DNA of 30,792 nucleotides. Source: an uncultured bacterium (GTDB lineage: Bacteria > Patescibacteriota > Minisyncoccia > Phycocordibacterales > CAIZLB01). The stretch lies in contig CAIPFZ010000072.1 of assembly GCA_903864515.1 (NCBI GenBank), positions 1 to 30,792 on the forward strand, in the 5' to 3' direction. The translations under genes and the position numbers were made by a program. How positions within the stretch are numbered: the stretch's first letter is position 1; each line of letters opens with the position of its first letter. The notes below the pieces were generated by a model. The model saw nothing but the letters and a program-made list of their open reading frames with translations, had not been told where the DNA came from and ran no database searches. Of the stretch, positions 20,016 through 28,057 are shown in pieces.

Positions 20016-22040
20016 TTATAACAAACTCTCCGGATGTACACTAACTGTAAACTCGGGAGGAAGGCTCGTTAGAATATCTCGCAATTCTTCGTCTGGCCAG
20101 AGTTTTGGTGGCATGGAAATCAACATGTGCAAAATTGATCTTCCACCAACAGAAGGAATGAAAGCGGGGAAGATTATTGGATTCCACTTTTCAAGCCAAA
20201 CTTGTAATTTACCCATCTCTTTTGCTGCGGTACTTTTATCCGCCTCAATTGTAATTTTGATAAAGTTGGCAAAAGGCGGGTAGGAGAGTGCTTTTCTGTC
20301 TGTAATTTCTGACTTGTAAAAATCGTTCAAATTTCCACTTTGAATATATCCCAAAAGTGGGTGAGTAGCATTTCTTGATTGAATTAATAAATACTCCTCT
20401 GCCAAAGTTTGTGCTTGAAGAAGAATGTGGCAAATTCTTTCATTGATTCTAAAGTCTGGTAGAGAGAACAAACTATCCATAGATGCAATAGCAACATGCT
20501 TTACAGGTTTCAAATAATTTAATGAAAACTCTGTTCCAATTAAAATACCATCAGAACTTTCATGGAATTTCTTGGCGATATCTCTTGCTTGTTTATCGGT
20601 ACTTGCTGTATCCCTATCTAGTCTAAAGATTGGTCTATTTGGGAAACGCTTTTTTGTTTCCTCATATATTGTGTCTGAGCCAATTCCAAGAGTTATTAAT
20701 TTCCAACTTGTGCAGTTTTTACAGCCTTCAAGTGCAGTTCTTTCTCGTCCACAGTGGTGACATAGGAAGTATCTCTTGCTCTCTACCTTTGAATTATGTA
20801 AAACAACAGGAGCTTCGCAAACTGAACATGTCACAGTTGTTCCACAATCTCCGCAAACAGTTTGTGGAGCAAGACCTCGACGGGCAGTGAAAATAATAAT
20901 CTTCTCTTTCTTTTTGCCAGCATATTCAACTTGAGATTCCAATTCTTCAGAATAAATCAGATTATTCTTAGAATTTATTTTATCCTTCTCTTTCTTGGCC
21001 TTTTCTTTTCTTATGGGCTCGGACATGTCAACAACAATAGTATTTGGACGTTTCTCTATTCGCATTGAAATAGGGAAGAAATCAAAGACTTCTCCTCGCT
21101 CTCTTCTGTATAAGGTTTCAACTCGCAAAAGTATATCCCCATAGATTAAGCGAGCCTTCAATTCCTTTGACCACTTTTGAAATAGGTATCTGTAATCAAA
21201 AAGAGGTTTGAACATTGTGATATAACTTCTTGATGATTCTCTCTCTACAACAATTGTTGCAATATCTTCTCTTGGTAGACCAACAAAAGAGGGCGTTGTA
21301 ATTAGGGCTATTGTATGTGGTTCCGTTAGAGCCTTACCCCAAATTTCCACCTGCTTCTTTTTATTAATTCCACCGTGAAGCAGGTATGCGTAGTCACTAA
21401 TTCCACGTGAGAGTTCCTCATAAATTTCTTCAGCTGAGTTTACAGTTGGTGCAATTATGATGACTGATTTTCTTTTTGCAAACTCCTCTCTAATTATACT
21501 TTTGTATGTTCCATATCTATCAGTTGTGTTTGTTTGAAAGACGAAGATATCACGAGAGGATGGTTGTCCAGTGAATCCATCGTCATCATTATCTTCAATT
21601 GTAATTTTTGATTCAATTTCTTTTTCAGGTTGATTCTTTGGTTTTTTGTTAATAGTCTCTTCAGCATAAGTTAATGCACATTCTGGAATTATATTTTTGA
21701 TGATTGAACCAATTGGATATGCAAATTCTTTTGATACAGCTTGGCATGCTTTTATTAACGATGGAGAAACAGCGGTTATTGTTTTCTTAGATTCTATTTT
21801 TCTTGCAATGAAGTCTGCATTTTTAATATCTGCTTTTGACTCTGTTGCATTCATGCAACTTTCAACTAACGCTAATATATTTTTGTTTCTGAATGGAACA
21901 TAGATGATTGAACCGGCCGAGAAATTATGAGGAGCCCAATATGTTAGGGTTTCTTTGAAGTTAGATCTCTGAATTGGGTGAACGGTTAGGATATACACAC
22001 CTAAATCATCGCAGAAAATTGGTTTTTTTTCAATAGGCAA
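20016..22040 (-). CDS. priA: PriA-like protein lacking helicase motifs
   Basis: The 674-residue protein has PriA order: an N-terminal 3'-DNA-binding part (residues 10-70, VYVPF-like IIYVPFRNKNILALVE), ATPase lobe 1 (165-310), the zinc module with all eight cysteines (C396, C399, C405, C408, C427, C430, C440, C443), lobe 2 (about 450-560, with SLFSLPDFRINER) and the C-terminal domain. The ATPase motifs are gone: the Walker A position reads FQTNTTDRYGTYKS (no GKT), the D-E-E-H position reads V-E-R-E-S, GTQMIAKGHDF becomes GTEFSLNYL, and QVAGRAGR becomes QAQTLAEE. It is therefore probably a non-helicase primosome or fork-binding protein. The start is TTG at 22040, with no ATG nearby and no SD. 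Confidence 0.85.
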   Translation of the reverse strand: MPIEKKPIFCDDLGVYILTVHPIQRSNFKETLTYWAPHNFSAGSIIYVPFRNKNILALVESCMNATESKADIKNADFIARKIESKKTITAVSPSLIKACQAVSKEFAYPIGSIIKNIIPECALTYAEETINKKPKNQPEKEIESKITIEDNDDDGFTGQPSSRDIFVFQTNTTDRYGTYKSIIREEFAKRKSVIIIAPTVNSAEEIYEELSRGISDYAYLLHGGINKKKQVEIWGKALTEPHTIALITTPSFVGLPREDIATIVVERESSRSYITMFKPLFDYRYLFQKWSKELKARLIYGDILLRVETLYRRERGEVFDFFPISMRIEKRPNTIVVDMSEPIRKEKAKKEKDKINSKNNLIYSEELESQVEYAGKKKEKIIIFTARRGLAPQTVCGDCGTTVTCSVCEAPVVLHNSKVESKRYFLCHHCGRERTALEGCKNCTSWKLITLGIGSDTIYEETKKRFPNRPIFRLDRDTASTDKQARDIAKKFHESSDGILIGTEFSLNYLKPVKHVAIASMDSLFSLPDFRINERICHILLQAQTLAEEYLLIQSRNATHPLLGYIQSGNLNDFYKSEITDRKALSYPPFANFIKITIEADKSTAAKEMGKLQVWLEKWNPIIFPAFIPSVGGRSILHMLISMPPKLWPDEELRDILTSLPPEFTVSVHPESLL

Positions 22041-22042
22041 TT

Positions 22043-22217
22043 TTTATGCGTAAAAATTGTGCCAAAATCAGCAGATTTTGGCCATATTGCAAGCGTGCAA
22101 ATCGTGTCGAAATCAGCAGATTTCGACTATGTTTTATGCGTAAAAATTGTGCCATAATCAGCAGATTTTGGCCATATTGCAAGCGTGCAAATTGTGTCAA
22201 AATCAGCAGGTTTTGCC
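22043..22217. repeat. Tandem hairpin array upstream of priA (two 90-bp units, four 45-bp half units)
   Basis: Each half unit has an A/T-rich or TTGCA hairpin with loop TGCG or AGCG, followed by a nearly 9-bp hairpin with loop AGCA. Perfect stems are GCCAAAATC/GATTTTGGC (22061-22082) and GTCGAAATC/GATTTCGAC (22106-22127). The stems differ by compensating changes. The whole intergenic space of 303 bp between priA and the NYN gene contains this array and the NYN promoter. Confidence 0.85.
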
Positions 22218-22332
22218 TTAGATACAGCTTCTGCGGGGTATATTAGTTTTAAATAGCCGTCTGCAGTAAACTCAGAAAATCTTTGGCAATTCTTTAGAAA
22301 ATATTTATAGAGTCTTTGGGTACGATGAGTAT

Positions 22333-22338
22333 TATTAT
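22333..22338 (+). promoter_or_regulatory. -10-like box with leaderless spacing, NYN gene
   Basis: TATTAT ends 5 nt before the ATG at 22344; no SD. The box is repeated 3 nt earlier. Confidence 0.4.
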
Positions 22339-22343
22339 ACCTT

Positions 22344-22982
22344 ATGCGAACATATGTATTTATTGATGCTTCAAATTTATTTTACGGAGGGAGAAAATCT
22401 CTTGGGTGGGATATTGATTATCAAAAATTATCAGAGTATTTTAAGAACCGATACGGTGTAACTAAGATATATTATTTTGGTGGTGTAGAAATACATGGTT
22501 TTCATTTTGATTATATTAAAAACAGTACAGTTCCTTTAAAGACAGTTTGTGATTATTTGGTAAATTATATTCAAGAAAACTTTAGCAAATTAAACGACGT
22601 GGATAATATGCTAGTTAATAATTATTTAAAGCGAATCAGATTCTTCATGAAAATTGAAACTTTTGGATACGAATTGATTCTGAAGCCCGTCAAATCTTAT
22701 ATTGGTGATGATAGTAAAGAAATTAGAAAAGCAAATTGTGATGTTGACATGACTTTTTTACTAATGAAATATAAAGATGATTTTGATAGAGTTATCATTC
22801 TCTCTGGAGATGGAGATTTTTTACCAGTACTCAAATATTTGAAAGAAAAAGATAAATTAGTTTTAATATTTTCGAGATCACCAAAGACCGCTAGAGAAAT
22901 TAAGCTATTTGCTGGGGACAAGTTTTTGGATTTTGAATCTTTACGTATCTATATTGAATATGACGAGAAGGGCGTGGTATAG
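22344..22982 (+). CDS. NYN-domain (LabA/DUF88-type) ribonuclease-like protein
   Basis: The 212-residue protein has the PIN-like NYN fold: YVFIDASNLFYGGRKSL (D8, N11), a central NCDVDMTFLLMKYKDDFDRVIILSGDGDFLPVLKYL with the acidic cluster D-V-D and G-D-G-D, and the last strand VLIFSRSPKTAREI. These acidic residues usually bind Mg or Mn for RNA cleavage. The substrate is unknown. It is a single gene ending at the two small RNA genes, whose terminators point toward its 3' end. Confidence 0.87.
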   Translation: MRTYVFIDASNLFYGGRKSLGWDIDYQKLSEYFKNRYGVTKIYYFGGVEIHGFHFDYIKNSTVPLKTVCDYLVNYIQENFSKLNDVDNMLVNNYLKRIRFFMKIETFGYELILKPVKSYIGDDSKEIRKANCDVDMTFLLMKYKDDFDRVIILSGDGDFLPVLKYLKEKDKLVLIFSRSPKTAREIKLFAGDKFLDFESLRIYIEYDEKGVV

Positions 22983-22987
22983 GTTCT

Positions 22988-23040
22988 AAAAAAATAGCAA
23001 AATGAAAAGCACCCGCGAAGGATGCCTTTCTGTGTGTAGT
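22988..23040 (-). ncRNA. Small RNA 1 (tandem pair)
   Basis: A minus-strand transcript of about 53 nt is predicted from a full consensus promoter to an intrinsic terminator: stem GCATCC/GGGTGC, loop TTCGC, then TTTTCATTTTGC and T7. It is about 80% identical to small RNA 2. No start codon or SD-linked ORF is present. Function unknown; an unpaired ACACACAGAAAGG stretch precedes the hairpin. Confidence 0.6.
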
Positions 23041-23046
23041 GTTGCT

Positions 23047-23074
23047 ATTATATCAAAATGCTTTTTGATGTCAA
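23047..23074 (-). promoter_or_regulatory. Consensus sigma-70 promoter of small RNA 1
   Basis: On the minus strand: TTGACA (23074-23069), 16 nt, TATAAT (23052-23047). Both hexamers are perfect. Confidence 0.75.
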
Positions 23075-23111
23075 GGGGCGAGTCTCGTAAAAGTACATGC
23101 AAAAGATATTG

Positions 23112-23164
23112 AAAAAATGAATAAAATGAAAAGCACCCATCTAGGATGCCTCTCTATGTGTATT
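23112..23164 (-). ncRNA. Small RNA 2 (tandem pair)
   Basis: Same design as small RNA 1, 124 bp away: stem GCATCC/GGGTGC (one wobble), loop TAGAT, tail TTTTCATTTTATTC then T6. The part before the hairpin (ACACATAGAGAGG) is conserved while the 5-nt loop is not. Confidence 0.6.
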
Positions 23165-23170
23165 GTTGCT

Positions 23171-23198
23171 ATTATACCAAACCATAATTCTTCGTCAA
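23171..23198 (-). promoter_or_regulatory. Promoter of small RNA 2
   Basis: On the minus strand: TTGACG (23198-23193), 16 nt, TATAAT (23176-23171). Confidence 0.7.
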
Positions 23199-23230
23199 AT
23201 AAATCCACCCTTCCGCCACGTTTCGTCAAG

Positions 23231-23259
23231 TTGTAAAAAAGCCCGCCGTGCCTTATTAT
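23231..23259 (+). promoter_or_regulatory. mreB promoter with leaderless spacing
   Basis: TTGTAA, 17 nt, TATTAT, ending 6 nt before the ATG at 23266. No SD. Confidence 0.55.
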
Positions 23260-23265
23260 ATACCC

Positions 23266-24279
23266 ATGGCATTATTTTCTAAAAAGCTTGGGATTGACCT
23301 TGGAACTTCTAACACCTTGGTTTTTCTTCCTGGGCGTGGAATTGTTCTAAATGAACCATCTGTTGTTGCGGTTTCTGAGCAAGATAATCAAATCTTGGCT
23401 GTTGGAATTGACGCAAAAGACATGATTGGAAAGACGCCGGACAACATTATTGCCTATAGACCAATGAGGGATGGTGTTATTGCAGATTACAGAGTGACTG
23501 AGGCAATGCTTAGATATTTCATCAATAAAGCCTTGGGACGATGGAATATTTGGAAGCCTGACGTGATGGTCTCCGTTCCTGCTGGTGTTACTTCAACTGA
23601 GCGCCGTGCTGTTGTTGAGGCAGCAATCAAAGCTGGAGCAAAGAATGCGTATGTTGTAAAGGAACCTATCCTTGCAGCAATTGGTGCAGGTATCTCTATT
23701 CAAGAGCCAAATGGGCACATGATTGTTGATATTGGTGGAGGAACAACTGACGTAGCTGTGATTTCCTTGGGAGGAATTGTGACTTGCAATTCCGTAAAGT
23801 GTGCGGGGAATAGGATTGATCAAGCAATTGCAGATTACATCAAGAAAACTTACAATCTTGCAATTGGTGATAAGACAGCAGAGGAGATGAAGATAAACGT
23901 TGGATCAGCTGTAACAATGGATGATGAACTTTCTATGACAATCAAGGGTCGTGATTTCCTTACTGGTCTTCCTCGTTCTGTTGAAATTAAAACTAATGAA
24001 GTGGTGAAAGCTGTTGCTAAGGAGTTGAGAGAAATGATTAAAGCTATCAAGGATGTTTTACAAGAGACACCACCAGAGCTTGCGTCTGACATTATTGATA
24101 ACGGAATTATAATGACAGGAGGTTCTTCACAGTTACGTAATTTGCCAGAGCTTGTTTATAGAAGGACTGGAGTTAAGGCGAAGCTTGCAGATGATCCGCT
24201 ATACTGTGTTGCAAAGGGAACAGGAATTGCACTGGAGCACTTGAATACTTACAAGAAGAGTATAATTGCGAAGAGGTAG
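23266..24279 (+). CDS. mreB: Rod shape-determining protein MreB
   Basis: The 337-residue actin-like ATPase starts at MALFSKKLGIDLGTSNTLVF; an in-frame GTG 18 bp upstream lies in the promoter. Motifs: phosphate 1 DLGTSNT (11-17), AYRPMRDGVIADY, phosphate 2 VDIGGGTTDVAVISLGGI, and adenosine motif IMTGGSSQLRNLPELVYRRTG. It forms membrane-bound filaments that guide cell-wall synthesis and so implies a rod-like or elongating cell. No mreC/mreD follow; the next gene is a HAD hydrolase 33 bp downstream. Confidence 0.96.
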   Translation: MALFSKKLGIDLGTSNTLVFLPGRGIVLNEPSVVAVSEQDNQILAVGIDAKDMIGKTPDNIIAYRPMRDGVIADYRVTEAMLRYFINKALGRWNIWKPDVMVSVPAGVTSTERRAVVEAAIKAGAKNAYVVKEPILAAIGAGISIQEPNGHMIVDIGGGTTDVAVISLGGIVTCNSVKCAGNRIDQAIADYIKKTYNLAIGDKTAEEMKINVGSAVTMDDELSMTIKGRDFLTGLPRSVEIKTNEVVKAVAKELREMIKAIKDVLQETPPELASDIIDNGIIMTGGSSQLRNLPELVYRRTGVKAKLADDPLYCVAKGTGIALEHLNTYKKSIIAKR

Positions 24280-24312
24280 TTTGGGGACCTGAACGTTCCT
24301 CCAATAATAAAT

Positions 24313-24882
24313 ATGTATAAAGCAATAATTTTTGATTTTTTTGGCGTGATGGTATCTGATATGTATATTGATTGGATAAATAATAATAATCTGAGTCATC
24401 TAATTCCAGATTTAAAAGAAAACTATTTTAAAAAAACTGACATAGGAGAGCTCTCTACTTCTGAATTACATAGTTATCTTGCGAGCTTGGTCAATAAGTC
24501 AGTTTTGCAAGTTGAATCTGAACTCAAGAATTTTTTAATTATAAATAATGAATTAGTAGCTTTCATTAAAACCATAAAGCCAGAGATTAAGATTGCATTG
24601 TGTAGTAATGCTCCGATTGGTTTTGTGGAGGACTTTTTGAAAGAATCTAATTTGGGTATGTTATTTGATGAAGTGGTGATTTCAAGTAGGTTGGGGATAA
24701 GAAAGCCTGATGAGGTAATATTTGATAGAGCATTAGGGTTATTGGGGGTTGAGGCCAAAGAAGCTATTTTTGTTGATGACACATTAGAAAATGTTGATTC
24801 TGCAAGTCTTCTAGGTATTAAGTCAGTGTTGTTTATTGATTTTCAAAGCTTCAAGAGGGAATTATTGGTATGTGGTTTTTAG
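24313..24882 (+). CDS. HAD-superfamily hydrolase
   Basis: The 189-residue protein has the HAD-IA order: motif I IIFDFFGVM (nucleophile D9; the second Asp of D-x-D is replaced by F), motif II IALCSNA, and motif III/IV RKPDEVIFDRAL with IFVDDTLENVDSA. This matches small phosphatase or dehalogenase-like members; the substrate is unknown. The missing second Asp argues for an atypical or weak phosphatase. It lies between mreB and the carbamoyltransferase on the same strand. Confidence 0.85.
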   Translation: MYKAIIFDFFGVMVSDMYIDWINNNNLSHLIPDLKENYFKKTDIGELSTSELHSYLASLVNKSVLQVESELKNFLIINNELVAFIKTIKPEIKIALCSNAPIGFVEDFLKESNLGMLFDEVVISSRLGIRKPDEVIFDRALGLLGVEAKEAIFVDDTLENVDSASLLGIKSVLFIDFQSFKRELLVCGF

Positions 24883-24885
24883 TGA

Positions 24886-24891
24886 TATAAT
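24886..24891 (+). promoter_or_regulatory. -10 box with near-leaderless spacing, carbamoyltransferase gene
   Basis: TATAAT overlaps the end of the HAD gene region and ends 9 nt before the ATG at 24901. Confidence 0.5.
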
Positions 24892-24900
24892 CAAAACATT

Positions 24901-26616
24901 ATGTATCTAGGAATTAACGCATATTCACACGATAGCAGTGCTTGTCTTATTGACAGTAAGGGTAAGATTATCGCTGCAGTTGAGGAAGAACGTTTTACTG
25001 GAAAAAAACATGACTCATCTTTTCCGGTTAATTCAATTAAATATTGTCTATCTGTTGCAAAAATTAGTAGCTTGGATTTGAAGGGTGTTGGATACGCTTG
25101 GCATCCCAAAGAGATGTTATTTAAAAGAATAATTAAAGAGTATTTATTTGAATATCATGTAACTTGGTCTGTATTTAAAAGTAGCTTGAGAAAATTATGG
25201 TGTTCATTTTTTATAAAGAAAGATTTTGAAAAATATATTGGTAAACTAAACTCAAGTGTGGTTTTGAGATATTACAATCATCATACCGCTCATGTAGCTT
25301 CAGCTTTTTATGCGTCAGGTTTTGATGAGGCCACCTTTTTCACTTTAGACGGTAGAGGTGAATATCAGACTGGTGTTTGGGGAAATATAAATTATGAAAA
25401 GGAAATAGATCTAATGGGTAGTATTCATCATCCAAATTCATTAGGTAATATTTGGTCTGCTGTTAGTGAATATTGTGGATTTAGACCAGGTTGGCATAAA
25501 GCTGGAACTACTATGGCCTTTGCCTCATTGGGTAAACCAATATATATGGATAGATTTGAGAAAATTATTAATTTTCACCCAGAGAGAAAGAGCGACTGGT
25601 TAAAGATCGATACAAAATATTTTGATAACAGAGATGGTATAGGTCATATTAAACCAGAATTTGAAGCACTCTTTGGAGAGAAAAGTTGTGAACATGGTAA
25701 GGATAAACAGATTCATAGAGATGTTGCTGCAACACTTCAGTCATTTACTGAAAAAGTAATTGTTGAAAAATTAAATGAGGTTTATTTGCAGACAAAGATT
25801 CCGAAGCTCGTCATGGCTGGTGGAGTTTGTTTGAATTCCGTTGCAAATGCACTTGTGCTTGAAAAAACTCCTTTCAAGGAAATGTTTATTCAACCAGCTT
25901 CACATGATGCAGGTTTATGTATTGGTTCAGCGTATCTTTTACAGCAGGAGTTCAATAAGCAAAATAAGCCCGAATCAATGGTGAATGCATATTTTGGTCC
26001 AGAATTTTCTGATGAAGATATCGAATCTGAGTTGGTTAAGGAGAATAGTAGGATTGATTTTTTGAAAGTAAATGATATTTCACTTAAGGTAGCAAATCTA
26101 ATTCATGAAGGCAGTATTGTTGCATGGTTTCAGGGGAGAATGGAATATGGTCCTAGGGCCTTAGGGTCTAGGAGTATATTAGCTTCAGCTAGTAAAAAAG
26201 AAATGATTGATAAATTAAATAAAGTTAAGCACAGAGAATCATTTAGGCCTTTTGCTATATCTATATTGGAAGACAGAAAAAATGAATGGCTAGTTAAGGG
26301 TTATAAGTCACCTTTTATGTTAATTGTTGAAGCTATAAAACCAAACCTAAAACATATTGTTCCTGCTGCACAGCATATAGATGGAAGCGTTAGAACTCAA
26401 ACAGTTAATGAAATGGATAATGGGGAATATTACAATCTTCTTAAAGAATATTATGATATAAGTAAAATACCTTTGTTTATTAATACTTCCTTTAATATAA
26501 AAGGTAAGCCGATAGTATTATCTCCCAAGGATGGAATAGAAGCATTCTTGGATTCAGATATTGATTATCTTGCAATAGGTCCATATCTTGTTAATAAGAA
26601 GAATATGATAATATAA
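24901..26616 (+). CDS. NodU/TobZ-type carbamoyltransferase
   Basis: The 571-residue protein covers the whole family: N-terminal Kae1-like domain MYLGINAYSHDSSACLI, VEEERFTGKKHDSSFP, metal/nucleotide HHTAH (127-131), FTLDGRGEYQTGVWG and MAGGVCLNSVAN; the C-terminal YrdC-like-associated domain has WFQGRMEYGPRALGSRSIL and RESFRPFAISIL. Members transfer carbamoyl from carbamoyl phosphate via carbamoyl-AMP to a hydroxyl of a sugar, lipooligosaccharide or antibiotic. Here a cell-surface glycan acceptor is likely but unproven. The next gene, 4 bp away, is of unknown family. Confidence 0.9.
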   Translation: MYLGINAYSHDSSACLIDSKGKIIAAVEEERFTGKKHDSSFPVNSIKYCLSVAKISSLDLKGVGYAWHPKEMLFKRIIKEYLFEYHVTWSVFKSSLRKLWCSFFIKKDFEKYIGKLNSSVVLRYYNHHTAHVASAFYASGFDEATFFTLDGRGEYQTGVWGNINYEKEIDLMGSIHHPNSLGNIWSAVSEYCGFRPGWHKAGTTMAFASLGKPIYMDRFEKIINFHPERKSDWLKIDTKYFDNRDGIGHIKPEFEALFGEKSCEHGKDKQIHRDVAATLQSFTEKVIVEKLNEVYLQTKIPKLVMAGGVCLNSVANALVLEKTPFKEMFIQPASHDAGLCIGSAYLLQQEFNKQNKPESMVNAYFGPEFSDEDIESELVKENSRIDFLKVNDISLKVANLIHEGSIVAWFQGRMEYGPRALGSRSILASASKKEMIDKLNKVKHRESFRPFAISILEDRKNEWLVKGYKSPFMLIVEAIKPNLKHIVPAAQHIDGSVRTQTVNEMDNGEYYNLLKEYYDISKIPLFINTSFNIKGKPIVLSPKDGIEAFLDSDIDYLAIGPYLVNKKNMII

Positions 26617-26620
26617 AAAT

Positions 26621-27076
26621 ATGATAATAGAACCAGATTTATATGTAATAACGAGGGGTGGCTCAGATGATTTAAATGCCTTTTTAAATTCTAATAAAAT
26701 CGAGCTTGGAGGTTACGCTAAGAGTTTTGTTTCGTCTGAAGAATTTAAAATTTCAAACAGTGGAGAATCTATTAATATTAGATTGATTGGTTTTAATAAA
26801 GACTTATTAATAAGTGAAATACTTTCTGAAATAGAGAAGGGGGGATACAAATTACCAGATGCGGAGGATGCTGTTTGGTTTGGTATTAAATACGCTGAAG
26901 TTCAAAGTAAATTTCCTATAGCTTTTCTTCATGAGCCATGGATTAGACCAGAGACTGGAGGTGAAAATGTTTTGATATTAAGAAACTATGGAGATAAAAA
27001 TTATTTGCACATGCACCTTTTTGATAGTAGGTGGTATTCCCATATACGTTTTGCTGTAATAGAAAAAAATAAATAA
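26621..27076 (+). CDS. Hypothetical protein next to carbamoyltransferase
   Basis: No family is recognised. The 151-residue soluble protein starts MIIEPDLYVITRGGSDDLNAF, with a beta-rich middle (INIRLIGFNKDLLISEILSEI), a W-F-G-I-K-Y-A-E-V turn, and a C-terminal H/W-rich patch (FLHEPWIRPETGG, LHMHLFDSRWYSHIRF) that could bind a metal or ligand. It sits 4 bp after the carbamoyltransferase and its stop touches the holB start, so it is in a tight operon. Coding is supported by exact packing and native codon use. Function unknown. Confidence 0.72.
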   Translation: MIIEPDLYVITRGGSDDLNAFLNSNKIELGGYAKSFVSSEEFKISNSGESINIRLIGFNKDLLISEILSEIEKGGYKLPDAEDAVWFGIKYAEVQSKFPIAFLHEPWIRPETGGENVLILRNYGDKNYLHMHLFDSRWYSHIRFAVIEKNK

Positions 27077-27829
27077 ATGAAACTAAACCATCATGCATAT
27101 ATAATAGAAAAAGTTTCTGACGATGGAATTTCTACCATCTTAAATTTTATTTCCAAGATTTTGGAAATTGATAAAGACCCACATTCATCGCCAAATTTTT
27201 TGCATATAAAAAGTAATCAATTAAGTGTGGACGATGCAGGGAAGCTGGTGGCATTCAATTCGCAAAAATCTTTTGGGCAAAACGGTGGGGGAAATAAAGT
27301 TGCATTAATTGAAATAAATGGAGCGGGGCATCAGGCGCAGAACGCATTGCTAAAAACACTTGAAGAACCATTTCCTAATACATACTTTTTCATAACAATA
27401 TCCTCGGTATCTTTGTTGCTGCCAACAATAAAATCTAGAGTTGAAACTTATGGCCTAGCAGAGTTTTTGGCGAAGTTTAATCTCACGGGAGATATAAGTA
27501 AGACTGAAACTGATGAAGAATCAGTTTCAAATAAAATCGTTAAACACTTCCTTGGAGCAGGTCTAGCAGAGAGAATGGAAATTGCAAAGAAGATGGCGGA
27601 AGATGCTGGAAAAGAAGGGGAAGATGATTCATCAAAACTATTTCAGTTCTTGCATGATCTTGAGATAGTCCTCAAAAATCTTGAAAAAAGTAAATTAAAT
27701 AGACATCTCAGCAAAGATGAACTTGCGACTTTAATTAATGTGAGAGAATACTTTGCAGATGGTGGAGCCTCTAAAAAGATGCTTTTGGAGTATTTGGCTC
27801 TTAAAATGCCTATTTTGAAAAATCTATAA
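27077..27829 (+). CDS. holB: DNA polymerase III delta' subunit-like protein
   Basis: The 250-residue protein has the clamp-loader AAA+ features of delta': A-L-I-E-I-N-G-A-G in the Walker B position, QAQNALLKTLEEPFPNTYFFITISS and LLPTIKSRVETY (sensor 1/SRC-like; here S-R-V). No Walker A is visible, as expected for a non-ATPase delta'. The zinc-binding cysteines of larger delta' are absent and the protein is short, as often in small genomes. It works in loading the sliding clamp. It begins immediately at the stop of the preceding gene. Confidence 0.82.
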   Translation: MKLNHHAYIIEKVSDDGISTILNFISKILEIDKDPHSSPNFLHIKSNQLSVDDAGKLVAFNSQKSFGQNGGGNKVALIEINGAGHQAQNALLKTLEEPFPNTYFFITISSVSLLLPTIKSRVETYGLAEFLAKFNLTGDISKTETDEESVSNKIVKHFLGAGLAERMEIAKKMAEDAGKEGEDDSSKLFQFLHDLEIVLKNLEKSKLNRHLSKDELATLINVREYFADGGASKKMLLEYLALKMPILKNL

Positions 27830-27927
27830 AAACCCATAGGAATCAAGCTTAAATGGTTTCTTCACGGCTATTTTTTGAAATTATCTTCAATAAACAACAA
27901 TTTCTGGCATGAATCAACCCCGTCTCA

Positions 27928-27955
27928 TTGTCATTGTTAGTATATGTGTTATACT
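27928..27955 (+). promoter_or_regulatory. Promoter of the RNA-binding protein gene
   Basis: TTGTCA, 16 nt, TATACT; the predicted start near 27962 gives a leader of about 95 nt. Confidence 0.55.
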
Positions 27956-27977
27956 GTGAGAGTTCGTAGTATCTCAA

Positions 27978-28034
27978 TAGGCCAGCGGAGTTTCCTGTGT
28001 GGTTGGCGGAAGGAGGTCGGCTATGGACGATTAA
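27978..28034 (+). promoter_or_regulatory. Structured leader with three-codon ORF before the RRM gene
   Basis: GCCAGC/GTTGGC (27981-27986 with 28002-28007) can form a stem enclosing TTTCC, which can also pair with GGAAG at the SD. A perfect AGGAGGT (28011-28017) is 5 nt before ATG-GAC-GAT-TAA (28023-28034, M-D-D). The true gene start 24 nt further on has no SD of its own. Confidence 0.5.
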
Positions 28035-28057
28035 AAGTAACGCAAAACACACACAAA

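Noticed and set aside
22043..22217. CRISPR array
   Set aside because: The units are contiguous hairpins with no unique spacers and no cas genes.
22046..22246. 66-codon ORF across the hairpin array
   Set aside because: It is a by-product of the repeats (K-I-S-R-F repeated), with no start signal.
27944..28057. N-terminal extension of the RRM protein
   Set aside because: It lies in the leader with its stem and SD; the RRM begins normally at MEKKLYVGNL.
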